Source of the DNA: Acuticoccus mangrovi
GTDB lineage: Bacteria; Pseudomonadota; Alphaproteobacteria; Rhizobiales; Amorphaceae
NCBI RefSeq assembly: GCF_016411865.1
Contig: NZ_JAEKJA010000001.1
Coordinates: 124,001-188,000 of the forward strand
DNA length: 64,000 bases
Direction: 5' to 3'
Under the pieces are notes generated by a model. It was not told the DNA's origin, did not search any database, and worked only from the letters and a program-made list of their open reading frames with translations. Positions 19,116 through 27,191 of this stretch are shown here, in pieces; positions within the stretch are counted from its first letter, which is position 1; every line of letters starts with the position of its first letter. Position numbers and translations under genes: made by a program.

Positions 19116-21038
19116 ATGTCCACGCCATCGACCGCCGTCATCCTCACCGGCACCGAGGAGCCCGCCGCCGCGCCGCGTCTCCTCAGGGCCGGACCGCTCA
19201 CCGCGGAGCTCGACGCCGGCAATCTGCGTCACATCCGCTATGGCGGCGTCGAGCTGATCCGCGCCGTCAGCTTCATCGTGCGCGATCCCGACTGGGGCAC
19301 CTACAACCCGGTGATCCGCGACCTCGACGTGCGGGAGAGCGCGACGGGCTTCACCGTGACCTACAGCGCCGAGGCCGGCGACGGCACCCAGACCTTCGCC
19401 TATCGCGCCCGCATCGAGGGTACGCCCGAGGCGATCCGCTTCGCGGGCGAGGGGGAGGGCGTCACCGACTTCTCCACCAACCGCACCGGCTTCGTGGTGC
19501 TCCATCCGATCGACGGGGTGGCGGGGGCGCCCGTCACCATCGAGCGCGTCGACGGCCGCGTGGAGGAGGGGCGCTTTCCCGAGCTTGTCGATCCCTATCA
19601 GCCGATGATGGAGTTGCGCGCGCTCACCCATCGCCCCGCCGCGGGTCTCCTCGTGGAGTGCCGCATGGAGGGTGACACCTACGAGATGGAGGACCAGCGC
19701 AACTGGACCGACGCGTCCTACAAGACCTACGTCAGACCGCTGGCACTCCCCTGGCCCTACACGCTGAAGCGGGGCGAGACCCTTCGCCAGCAGGTCACCG
19801 TCAGCGTCTCGGGCGAAGCGGCGGCGGACGCGGGTGGGGTGGCGGCCGACATCCTTCTCGGCGGCGTCGGCCATCCCTTCCCGGCGGTCGGGACGGGGCT
19901 CGCGAGCGAGGAGCATGCCGCGACGGCGACCCATGTCGAGCCGCTCGCGGCGCTCGGCCTCTGCCATGTCGTGTGCCACCACGATCCGCGCCGCGGCGAC
20001 GACGCGGAAAGTCTTGCCGAAGCCGCCCGCCTCGTGGCGGCGATGGGGGCGGAGGCCTGGCTCGAGGCGGTGGTGGTCGACGTCGACGACTTCGCCGCCG
20101 AGGTGAAGGCGCTCGGCGAGCGGGTGGCAGCGCTCGGCGATCCGTTCACCACGGTGCTCGTCTCGCCCGCGGCGGACATGAAAGGCACGCTCCCCGGCAG
20201 CCCATGGCCGGCCGCACCCGATGCCGCCGCCCTCTACGCTGCGACCCGTGCCGCCTTTCCCGGCGCCCGGATCGGCGGCGGCATGTTCGCCTTCTTCACC
20301 GAACTCAACCGCAAGCGGCCGCCGACGGAAGGGCTCGATCTCGTCTCCTTCACCACCTCCGCCCTCGTCCACGCCGGGGACGACGTGACGGTGATGGAAA
20401 ATCTCGAAGCCCTCTCCGCCGTCGCGGCGTCGGCGGCGGCGATCGCCAAGGGCACGCCCGTCGCCGTCGGCCCGAGCGCCATCGGCATGCGCCTCAACCC
20501 CTACGGCGCCGCGCCGATGGAGAACCCCGACAACATCCGTCAGGCGATGAACGCCGCCGACCCGCGCCAGCGCGGGCTGATGGGGGCGGCCTGGGCGATC
20601 GGCCACGCCGCCCGCCTTGCCGCCGGCGGCGCCGTGGCGCTGACTTTCGGCGGCACGACGGGCGAGCGCGGGCTCGTCCACGGCGGTGGCGACGTGCCCT
20701 TCCATAGCGCGGGCAGCCTTTATCCGATCTACCACGCGGTGCGGGCGCTCGCGGGGCTTGCCGGCCGCAACACCCACGCGCTCGCCCTCGGCGCGCCGAA
20801 CCGGATCCAGGCGGTGGCGGCGGGCGACGAAGCGGCGCGCGAGCTCCTGGTGGCGAACCTCACGCCCGAGACGGTGACGGTCGCCTTGCCCTTCTCAGGC
20901 CATGCCGCGGTGCTCGACGAGGAGAGCTTCGTCGAGGCGAGCACGGACCCCGCCTATCTCGACCGCCTCCTCCTTCTCACCGGCGGCCGCAAACTGCGCC
21001 TCGAGCCCTACGCCATCGCCCGCGTCGTCGCGGGGTAG
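19116..21038 (+). CDS. D-apionate-lactonase-like protein (candidate ApnL)
   Basis: A 640-residue cytoplasmic protein without signal peptide or membrane helices, starting 11 bases after the permease stop. The N-terminal third (about 1-230) is beta-rich (LRAGPLTAELDAGNLRHIRYGGVELIRAVSF, then WGTYNPVIRDLDV). The middle part (about 250-530) alternates strands and helices like a TIM barrel, with GGGMFAFFTELNRKRP and DLVSFTTSALVHAGDD. The C-terminal part is beta-rich again. This architecture and its place beside a cluster-B sugar importer recall ApnL, which opens apionolactone in D-apiose catabolism. I recognise it by memory of the family, not by a search. Its last codons overlap the first unit of a tandem repeat. 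Confidence 0.6.
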   Translation: MSTPSTAVILTGTEEPAAAPRLLRAGPLTAELDAGNLRHIRYGGVELIRAVSFIVRDPDWGTYNPVIRDLDVRESATGFTVTYSAEAGDGTQTFAYRARIEGTPEAIRFAGEGEGVTDFSTNRTGFVVLHPIDGVAGAPVTIERVDGRVEEGRFPELVDPYQPMMELRALTHRPAAGLLVECRMEGDTYEMEDQRNWTDASYKTYVRPLALPWPYTLKRGETLRQQVTVSVSGEAAADAGGVAADILLGGVGHPFPAVGTGLASEEHAATATHVEPLAALGLCHVVCHHDPRRGDDAESLAEAARLVAAMGAEAWLEAVVVDVDDFAAEVKALGERVAALGDPFTTVLVSPAADMKGTLPGSPWPAAPDAAALYAATRAAFPGARIGGGMFAFFTELNRKRPPTEGLDLVSFTTSALVHAGDDVTVMENLEALSAVAASAAAIAKGTPVAVGPSAIGMRLNPYGAAPMENPDNIRQAMNAADPRQRGLMGAAWAIGHAARLAAGGAVALTFGGTTGERGLVHGGGDVPFHSAGSLYPIYHAVRALAGLAGRNTHALALGAPNRIQAVAAGDEAARELLVANLTPETVTVALPFSGHAAVLDEESFVEASTDPAYLDRLLLLTGGRKLRLEPYAIARVVAG

Positions 21039-21186
21039 AGGAGAGTGCCCGCGTCGTCGCGGGGTAGAGGAGAGTGCCCGCGTCGTCGCGGGGTAGAGGA
21101 GAGTGCCCGCGTCGTCGCGGGGTAGACGAGAGCATCCGCGTCGTCGCGGAGGAGAGGAGAATCGCCGCGTCGTGGGGAGGGAAAAG
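21018..21186. repeat. 29-bp tandem repeats with hairpins
   Basis: Three identical 29-base units (21018-21046, 21047-21075, 21076-21104), a fourth with a few changes (21105-21133), a fifth more diverged (21134-21162), then a partial copy. Each good unit holds CCCGCG-TCGT-CGCGGG, a perfect 6-bp stem with a 4-base loop. The first unit includes the last codons and TAG stop of the upstream gene, so the array grew from the gene's 3' end. It lies between convergent genes and may act as a transcription or mRNA-end block. Confidence 0.9.
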
Positions 21187-21224
21187 AGGCTTCTTGGCGC
21201 GATGAGGGCGGGAGATTCCGACCT

Positions 21225-21890
21225 CTACTCCGCGGCTTCGGCGGCGGGGGTGAGGGCGGCGAGCTCGGCGAGGAGGGCGTCGGTGGTGAGCTGGCGGCAA
21301 TAGCCCTTGATGGCGCGCAGCGAGTTTTCCTGACGCTCCGGCGTGATGGTGGCGCAGGCGTCGGTCACCTGGGTCACGAGATAGCCGAGGTCGCAGGCGT
21401 CGCGTATCGCGCTCTCGACGCACTGGTCGGTGAGAAGGCCCGACAGCACCAGCTGCTTCACGCCGAGATTGCGCAGGATGTAGTCGATGTGGGTGGAGAC
21501 GAAGACCGACGAGGAGGTCTTGGGAAACACCATCTCGTCCTCGCCCGGGGCGATCTCGTCGATGGTCTGCGCGTCCCATGAGCCCTTCGGCACGTGGAAG
21601 CCGGTGATCTTGTAGTCGAGGCTGCGGTCGCGCCCGTCCTTCGTGAGGCTTTCGATGTTGGTGTACATCACCTCGATGCCGGCGGCCCGGCAGGCCGCCT
21701 GGAGGCGCTGCATATTGGGGATCGTCTCGGCATGGATGCGGTCGATGAAGGGGCGGTGCGTCGCCTCGAACTCGGCGTCCGGCAGGTGGGCGAACTCGCC
21801 GCCTTCCCGCTTGGTGGAAAAGTTCTGCACGTCGATGAAGAGGAGCGCCGACTGGTGCGGGACGAGGGGAACCTCACGGGTGAGCGTCAT
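21225..21890 (-). CDS. Isochorismatase-family cysteine hydrolase
   Basis: A 221-residue amidohydrolase-type enzyme of the nicotinamidase/isochorismatase/ureidoacrylate hydrolase fold. The catalytic triad is visible: Asp in LLFIDVQNF, Lys in VFPKTSSSVF and nucleophile Cys in GLLTDQCVESAIRDACDLGY. After the catalytic Cys, VTDACATITPERQENSLRAIKGY is a normal helix. Its start overlaps the upstream N-formylglutamate amidohydrolase-like gene by 4 bases, so both are cotranslated; an amide or ureido compound is a likely substrate. Confidence 0.92.
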   Translation of the reverse strand: MTLTREVPLVPHQSALLFIDVQNFSTKREGGEFAHLPDAEFEATHRPFIDRIHAETIPNMQRLQAACRAAGIEVMYTNIESLTKDGRDRSLDYKITGFHVPKGSWDAQTIDEIAPGEDEMVFPKTSSSVFVSTHIDYILRNLGVKQLVLSGLLTDQCVESAIRDACDLGYLVTQVTDACATITPERQENSLRAIKGYCRQLTTDALLAELAALTPAAEAAE

Positions 21891-22675
21891 CTTCGGGTCT
21901 CCAGGAAGCAGATCACGCATTCTGCCAGAAGGTCGGCCCAAAGGGCACAGCCTTCGGGCTTGCGCAGGTGGTCGTTGCGGATCTCGACGAGGGCGTGGGG
22001 CACCCCCGAGGGCTCGCCATGGCGCGGGACGAACCAGTCGGAGGCGTCGTCGATCGAATAGGGCTCGTTGAGGCCGATGGTGGCTCCCGGGGCGAGGGCG
22101 GCGAGGGTCTCGGCGAGATAGGCCGACGTCGCCGTGTCCTTGCGGAAGAGGAAGCCGACGTCCCACGGGCGGGTCCGCCGGGAGAGCACCGGGGTGAAGC
22201 TGTGGATCGACAGCGCGATGCGCACCCTCGGCCGCGCGATGCGGCATGAAATCTCCGACTGGTAGGGCACGAAGATCTCGAGCCGGCGGGCCCGGTCGCG
22301 TCCGCTGATTCCCTCGTTCGCCGGCACCGCCACGCCGTGGGAGAGGGCGGGGACGAAATCGACGGCTTCAGGCGGCCGATTGCAGTCGACCACGAGGCGG
22401 CTATAGGGCTGGAGCACCGCCGCCGCGTCGAGCCGCCGGGCCATGCGCCGGCACACCTGTGCCGCGCCGATGTCCCACCCCACGTGGTCGCGAAGGTCGG
22501 CGTCCGCGACGCCGAGATCGCCGAGGCAGGAGGGGATGGCGAGACCGGCGTGCTCGCAGGTGAGGAGAACTGTGTTCGGTGCGTCTGGCCGCACGACCTC
22601 CACCGGCAGAGGGTCGCCGGGTGAGAGGAGCGGAGCATCCTCCGCCCTCGGCAAGAGGGGAGCGCTCGCGGCCAT
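21887..22675 (-). CDS. N-formylglutamate amidohydrolase family protein
   Basis: A 262-residue member of the N-formylglutamate deformylase fold (Zn-dependent). Recognised by VLLTCEHAGLAIP (metal-binding Glu-His), HVGWDIGAAQVCRRMARRLDAAAVLQPYSRLVVDCNRP, IALSIHSFTPVL (His ligand) and HALVEIRNDHLRKPEG near the end. It hydrolyses N-acyl or N-formyl amino acids. It is divergent (66-base gap) from the RpiR regulator and cotranslated with the cysteine hydrolase, suggesting a small amide-degradation pathway rather than histidine utilisation, since no hut genes are near. Confidence 0.88.
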   Translation of the reverse strand: MAASAPLLPRAEDAPLLSPGDPLPVEVVRPDAPNTVLLTCEHAGLAIPSCLGDLGVADADLRDHVGWDIGAAQVCRRMARRLDAAAVLQPYSRLVVDCNRPPEAVDFVPALSHGVAVPANEGISGRDRARRLEIFVPYQSEISCRIARPRVRIALSIHSFTPVLSRRTRPWDVGFLFRKDTATSAYLAETLAALAPGATIGLNEPYSIDDASDWFVPRHGEPSGVPHALVEIRNDHLRKPEGCALWADLLAECVICFLETRR

Positions 22676-22741
22676 CGTCGCCTCGTCAATCTCCGCCGAG
22701 AGTGCGGTCCATTCTTTTCACTGTCAAATCCTGAAGGTTGC

Positions 22742-23641
22742 TTGACGGATATTTTTCATAAGGCGACGATCGCCCGTGTGGCCGACACACTCATCATCCG
22801 CGACCGCATCGGCGCCCTTGCCGACAGCCTCACCCAGGCGGAGCGCAAGCTCGCGGCGGCGCTGTTGCGCGACTATCCCTACGCGGGCCTCGAGACGATC
22901 CAGCGGCTCGGCGAGCGCACCGGCGTGTCGCCGGCCTCGATCAGCCGCTTCGTCCACAAGCTCGACTGCGCCGGCTACGCCGACTTCCAACGCCATCTCA
23001 TCCAGGAGCTGCGCGACGGCCGCCTCTCGCCGGCGGACCTGAGGGGCGATGTCGGACTGCGGCGGAACGGCTTCCTCGGCGCCTATCTGACGCGCGTCGC
23101 CCACGGCGTCGCGGCGGCTGCCGAGGCCGTGCCGGAAGCCGCGTTCGAGCGCGTCGCCGATCTCCTCGCCGATCGGCGGCGCACGGTCCACCTCATCGGC
23201 GGGCGCGTCACCGACACGGTGGCCGGTCTCTTCGCCCGCCATCTGGCGCGGATCCGACCGGGCGTCGTCCACATGGCGAGCGACCCGGAGACGTGGCCGC
23301 AGCATCTTCTCGACGCTCGCCCCCGCGACGTCTTCGTCATCCTCGACGTGCGGCGCTATCAGCCGCGTTTCGTGGCGCTTGCCGCCAAGGCGCGCGAGGA
23401 GGGGGCAACGGTCGTGGTGGTGACCGATCGCTGGCTCTCCCCCGCCGCACGCCACGCCAACGAGGTGATCGCCATCGGCACCGAGAGCGGCACCGCCTGG
23501 GACACCTATGCGCCCGTCGTGGCGCTGTTCGAGGCGCTGATCGCCTGGATCGGCGAGGACGATTGGACGATCACCGATACGCGCATTCGGGAGTGGGATG
23601 CGCTGAGGATCGAGGAGGACGCCGAATGCGCGAGCCGTTGA
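22742..23641 (+). CDS. MurR/RpiR family transcriptional regulator
   Basis: A 299-residue regulator. The N-terminal HTH_6 domain is IGALADSLTQAERKLAAALLRDYPYAGLETIQRLGERTGVSPASISRFVHKLDCAGYADFQ. The C-terminal SIS domain follows, with VHLIGGRVTDTVAGLFARHLA and VFVILDVRRYQPRFVALAAKAREEGATVVVVTD. No ATG fits; the TTG at 22742 has AAGG at good spacing, and an in-frame GTG at 22778 is the alternative. The gene overlaps the following ligase gene and is divergent from the amidohydrolase operon, so it probably controls both. Confidence 0.9.
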   Translation: MTDIFHKATIARVADTLIIRDRIGALADSLTQAERKLAAALLRDYPYAGLETIQRLGERTGVSPASISRFVHKLDCAGYADFQRHLIQELRDGRLSPADLRGDVGLRRNGFLGAYLTRVAHGVAAAAEAVPEAAFERVADLLADRRRTVHLIGGRVTDTVAGLFARHLARIRPGVVHMASDPETWPQHLLDARPRDVFVILDVRRYQPRFVALAAKAREEGATVVVVTDRWLSPAARHANEVIAIGTESGTAWDTYAPVVALFEALIAWIGEDDWTITDTRIREWDALRIEEDAECASR

Positions 23642-24936
23642 TGTTCGTTGCCATCCATGACATCGCCGGGCGCACCCGCGGCAAGGCCTTCCCGGCCGGT
23701 GACTTCGAGGGGGGACGTCGCGGCACGGTGGGGTGGACACCCACCAACGTGCAGATCACCTGCTTCGACGCCATCGCGCCGAGCCCGTTCGGCGCGCTCG
23801 GCGACCTCTTGCTGGTGCCTGATCCCGAGACGCGGGTGGAGCTCTGCCCCGTCGACGACCGGGCCGCCGAGCGTTTCATGATCGCCGACATCACCACTCT
23901 CGAGGGCGCGCCCTGGAGCTGCTGCACGCGCTCGATCCTGAAGGGGGCGCTGGAGCGGCTGCAGCGCGTCGCGGGGGTGACGCTGATGGGCGCCTTCGAG
24001 CACGAATTCCAGCTCACCAACGAGCCGCCGTTGCCGACGGGCGGCTACTCGCTTGCCGGCTTTCGGGCCGAGGCGGACTTCTGCGAGGAGCTGATGGCCG
24101 CGATCGGTGCCGCCAGGCTGACGCCGGACACCATCATGAAGGAGTACGGCCCCAACCAGTTCGAGGTGACGGTGGGGCCGGAGCGGGGCGTGCGGATCGC
24201 CGACGCCGCGACCATCGTGCGCGAGCTGACCCAGGCGCTCGCGGCGCGCAAGGGCGACCGCGCCACCTTCACCCCCATCCGCGACCCCGCCTCGGTGGGC
24301 AACGGCGCGCACATCCACTTCACCCTGCTCGATGCGGACGGCAAGTCGGTGAACTACGATCCCGCCGGGCGGCACGGGATGTCGGCGGTGTTCGGCGCCT
24401 TCATCGCCGGAATCCTTAAATATCTCGACCGCATCGTCGCCTTCACCGCGCCCTCGGTGATCTCCTATCAGCGCCTGACGCCGCATCGCTGGAGCGCGGC
24501 CTACAACAATCTCGGCTTTCGCGACCGGGAGGCGGCGGTGCGCATCTGTCCGGTCGCGACGACGGAGCCCGACCGGATCGCCCGCCAGTTTCACGCCGAA
24601 TTCCGCGCCGGCGACTGCGCCGCGGCTCCCCACCTCGCGCTCGCGGCGATCGTGCACGCGGGCGTGCAGGGGATCGAGGAGGGGCTCGAGGCACCGGCGG
24701 CGACCGAGGAGGACCTTGCCGCCGCCACGTCCGATTCGCTCGCCGCGCGCGGTCTGGTCCGGCTGCCGACGAGCCTTGCGGCGGCGCTCGATCGCCTCGA
24801 GGGCTGCGCCACGGTGCGCGGCTGGTTCGCGCCGGAGTTCGTGCCGATCTACCTCGCCCACAAGCGCGGTGAGATCGCCCACGTCGAGGGGCTCGACGCC
24901 GAAGCCCTCCACGCCGCCTACGATCGCGTCTACTGA
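23626..24936 (+). CDS. Glutamine-synthetase-like ligase
   Basis: A 436-residue protein of the glutamine synthetase superfamily, probably a gamma-glutamyl-amine ligase rather than GlnA. It has the metal-binding GAFEHEFQL, IMKEYGPNQFEVTVGPERGV and GNGAHIHFTL (ATP/metal His), and PSVISYQRLTPHRWSAAYNNLGFRDREAAVRICP, which replaces the usual NSYKR substrate region. It lacks the adenylylation Tyr loop of GlnA and is shorter. The start at 23626 follows GAGGAGGAC and overlaps the rpiR end by 16 bases. Its pairing with RpiR, N-formylglutamate amidohydrolase-like and cysteine hydrolase genes suggests a gamma-glutamylated catabolic route. Confidence 0.88.
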   Translation: MREPLMFVAIHDIAGRTRGKAFPAGDFEGGRRGTVGWTPTNVQITCFDAIAPSPFGALGDLLLVPDPETRVELCPVDDRAAERFMIADITTLEGAPWSCCTRSILKGALERLQRVAGVTLMGAFEHEFQLTNEPPLPTGGYSLAGFRAEADFCEELMAAIGAARLTPDTIMKEYGPNQFEVTVGPERGVRIADAATIVRELTQALAARKGDRATFTPIRDPASVGNGAHIHFTLLDADGKSVNYDPAGRHGMSAVFGAFIAGILKYLDRIVAFTAPSVISYQRLTPHRWSAAYNNLGFRDREAAVRICPVATTEPDRIARQFHAEFRAGDCAAAPHLALAAIVHAGVQGIEEGLEAPAATEEDLAAATSDSLAARGLVRLPTSLAAALDRLEGCATVRGWFAPEFVPIYLAHKRGEIAHVEGLDAEALHAAYDRVY

Positions 24937-25844
24937 GGCCCGATGCCGATCAGCCCCTCCGCGCGCAGGTGCTCGGCGAGGGCGTCGAAATCGGCGGAGC
25001 GGGCGGCGCGGGGGCGCGAGGCGAGCCCCAGGGTGCGCCAGGCGTGCGGGGAATCGAAGCGCACCGTGCGCACGTCGGACTGGCTCGCCGCCCCCGCCCG
25101 CACCGCGACCTCGGGGATCAGGGTGATGCCGATGTGCGCCTCCACCATGTGCATCAGCGTCGGGATGGTGAAGGCGCTGACCGCCGCCGCCTCCGTCACG
25201 TGGTCGGCGCCGACGGCGGTGAGCACGTGCTGGCGCAGGCAGTGGCCCTTGTCGAGCAGGAGGAGCTGCTCGCCCTCGATGTCCTCCGGTCCCGCCGCGT
25301 TGCGACCGGCGAGGGGGTGATCGGTAGGCACGACCAAGAGAAGCGGGTCGCGCCCGATCTCGGCGATGTCGAAATCCTCCGCCCCGTTGATGTCGGCGAT
25401 GAGGGCGACGTCGAGCCGGCCGGTGCGCACCTCGCTGAGGAGGGTGTGGGTCATGCCCTCGCGTACATAGAGGTCGAGCTCGGGGAAGGCGCGCTTGAGG
25501 CTCTTCAGCATGCGCGGCAGCAGGAAGGGCGCGATCGACGGGATCAGGCCGAGCCGCAGGCGCGAGGAGAGGGGGCGGGCGGAGCGGGCGGCGAGGTCCG
25601 GCAGCTCGCCGATCTGAGCCATGATGTCGCGGGCCCGCCGCAACACCGCCTCGCCGAGCGGAAGAAGCACCAATTCGCGCCCGGTGCGGTCGAGAAGCGG
25701 TCCGCCGATGGTCGCTTCGAGGCCTTGAATCGCGCCACTCAGGGTCGACTGACCGATGCCGATGTGTGCAGCCGCCTTCGAGAATGACCCCGATTCGACC
25801 AGAATGATGAAATAGTAGAGGTGGCGGATGTTCAAATTGATCAT
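24930..25844 (-). CDS. oxyR: LysR-type peroxide regulator OxyR (single cysteine)
   Basis: A 304-residue LysR regulator: HTH at residues 6-65 (IRHLYYFIILVESGSFSKAAAHIGIGQSTLSGAIQ), then a sensor domain with LLLLDKGHCLRQHVL around Cys202, the equivalent of the peroxide-reactive Cys199 of E. coli OxyR. The position of the disulfide partner (nine residues later) is Val, and no other cysteine was found in the protein. It is divergent from ahpC with a 143-base gap holding a palindrome, the expected arrangement for OxyR control of peroxiredoxin. It converges on the glutamine-synthetase-like gene with a 7-base overlap. Confidence 0.85.
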   Translation of the reverse strand: MINLNIRHLYYFIILVESGSFSKAAAHIGIGQSTLSGAIQGLEATIGGPLLDRTGRELVLLPLGEAVLRRARDIMAQIGELPDLAARSARPLSSRLRLGLIPSIAPFLLPRMLKSLKRAFPELDLYVREGMTHTLLSEVRTGRLDVALIADINGAEDFDIAEIGRDPLLLVVPTDHPLAGRNAAGPEDIEGEQLLLLDKGHCLRQHVLTAVGADHVTEAAAVSAFTIPTLMHMVEAHIGITLIPEVAVRAGAASQSDVRTVRFDSPHAWRTLGLASRPRAARSADFDALAEHLRAEGLIGIGPQ

Positions 25845-25854
25845 TTCGGGACCC

Positions 25855-25870
25855 TATCGGAAAAGCCGAT
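25855..25870. promoter_or_regulatory. Candidate OxyR/LysR operator
   Basis: The palindrome ATCGGAAAAGCCGAT at 25856-25870 (5-bp arms, 5-base spacer) lies just upstream of oxyR in the oxyR-ahpC gap. A second imperfect ATCG...CGAT pair follows at about 25886-25901. The T-N11-A-like form and place fit a LysR box controlling both genes. Confidence 0.45.
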
Positions 25871-25987
25871 CAGAGCATTTGATATTATCGGTTTGACGCG
25901 ATGCAACATCGCTCGTTAACTCGGAGCACAGCGCGGCTCCAGAGTCGCGCCCTGGTCCCTATCGCATTCAACCATCAAGAGGATTCC

Positions 25988-26539
25988 ATGCTCGGCATCG
26001 GCGATACCCTGCCTGAATTCACGGTCACCGGCGTGAAGCCCGGCTTCAACAACCATGAAGAGAATGGTGAGTCCGCCTTCCAGGAAATCACCGACAAGAG
26101 CTTCGAGGGAAAGTGGAAGATCATCTTCTTCTACCCGAAGGACTTCACCTTCGTGTGCCCGACGGAGATCGCCGAGTTTGCGCGTCTGAACGGTGAGTTC
26201 GAGGATCGTGACGCGGTCGTCATGGGCGGTTCCACCGACAACGAGTTCGTGAAGCTCGCCTGGCGCCGGTCGCACCCCGACCTCGACAAGCTGCCGATCT
26301 GGTCGTTCGCCGACACCAACGGCTCGCTCGTCGACGGCCTCGGCGTCCGCTCGCCCGACGGCGTGGCCTTCCGCTACACCTTCGTCGTCGACCCGGACAA
26401 CGTGATCCAGCACGTCTACGCCACCAACCTCAACGTGGGCCGCGCCCCGAAGGACACGCTGCGCGTTCTCGACGCGCTGCAGACCGACGAGCTCTGCCCC
26501 TGCAACCGCGAGGTCGGCGGCCTGACGCTCGCGGCCTGA
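25988..26539 (+). CDS. ahpC: Peroxiredoxin AhpC (2-Cys)
   Basis: A 183-residue typical 2-Cys peroxiredoxin that reduces hydrogen peroxide and organic hydroperoxides in the cytoplasm. The peroxidatic Cys57 is in [16 protein letters not shown] and the resolving Cys is in [12 protein letters not shown] near the C-terminus, where CPC places two cysteines. An upstream in-frame extension to 25901 is rejected because AGAGGA sits before the ATG at 25988 and the family starts there. Partnered by AhpD downstream and OxyR upstream. Confidence 0.95.
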   Translation: MLGIGDTLPEFTVTGVKPGFNNHEENGESAFQEITDKSFEGKWKIIFFYPKDFTFVCPTEIAEFARLNGEFEDRDAVVMGGSTDNEFVKLAWRRSHPDLDKLPIWSFADTNGSLVDGLGVRSPDGVAFRYTFVVDPDNVIQHVYATNLNVGRAPKDTLRVLDALQTDELCPCNREVGGLTLAA

Positions 26540-26571
26540 TCCGCGCGAGGCTACCGGCTTCATCGAGACAG

Positions 26572-26600
26572 GGGCGGTCCGCGTGTCGCGCGGGCCGCCC
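26572..26600 (+). other. Strong hairpin between ahpC and ahpD
   Basis: GGGCGGTCCGCG (26572-26583), a 5-base loop, then CGCGGGCCGCCC (26589-26600): a 12-bp stem with one G-U pair. It has no U-tract, so it looks more like an mRNA-stabilising or attenuating element that lets ahpC be expressed above ahpD than a full terminator. Confidence 0.6.
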
Positions 26601-26639
26601 ATCTGCGTCATGACGCCCGCACATTCGAGAGAGACACCG

Positions 26640-27173
26640 ATGTCCATCGACACCTTGAAGGCGGCGATCCCCGACTTCGCCAAAGACGTCCGCCTCAACC
26701 TTTCCTCCATGGCGAGCGACGACTCGCTGTCGCCGGTGGAGAAGTACGGCCTGATGGTTGCCTGCGGCATTGCGAGCCGCAACGCCGCCGTGCGCCAGGC
26801 GATGATCGACGAAGCCAAGCCCCACATCGACGAGACGACGATGAACGCAGCCAAGGCCGCGGCCGCCATCATGGGGATGAACAACATCTACTATCGGTTC
26901 ACCCACCTGTCGGGGAACAAGGAATTCGCGAACATGCCGGCCAAGCTGCGCATGAGCGTGATCGGCAAGCCGGGCGTCGACAAGACGGTGTTCGAGCTGT
27001 GGTCGCTCGCCGTGTCGGCGATCAACGGCTGCGGCAAGTGCATCAACGCCCACGAGGACGTGCTGCGGCACGCGAACGTCTCCAACGAGACGATCCAGAC
27101 CGCGGTGCGCTACGCCGCGATCATCCAGTCCGCGGCGATCGCGCTGGAGGCCGAGGCCGAAGTCGCCGCCTGA
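26640..27173 (+). CDS. ahpD: Alkyl hydroperoxidase AhpD
   Basis: A 177-residue all-helical CxxC reductase that recycles AhpC through a lipoamide-type electron chain. The catalytic motif [13 protein letters not shown] gives Cys131, Cys134 and His138, with the proton-relay Glu in [13 protein letters not shown]. The N-terminal half ([33 protein letters not shown]) also matches. It follows ahpC after 100 bases that hold a strong hairpin. It converges on the YeiH-family gene. Confidence 0.95.
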   Translation: MSIDTLKAAIPDFAKDVRLNLSSMASDDSLSPVEKYGLMVACGIASRNAAVRQAMIDEAKPHIDETTMNAAKAAAAIMGMNNIYYRFTHLSGNKEFANMPAKLRMSVIGKPGVDKTVFELWSLAVSAINGCGKCINAHEDVLRHANVSNETIQTAVRYAAIIQSAAIALEAEAEVAA

Positions 27174-27191
27174 TCGGCGAACGCGGGACGC

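Noticed and set aside
21018-21186. CRISPR array
   Set aside because: Repeats are directly adjacent without unique spacers and no cas genes are near, so it is a tandem repeat.
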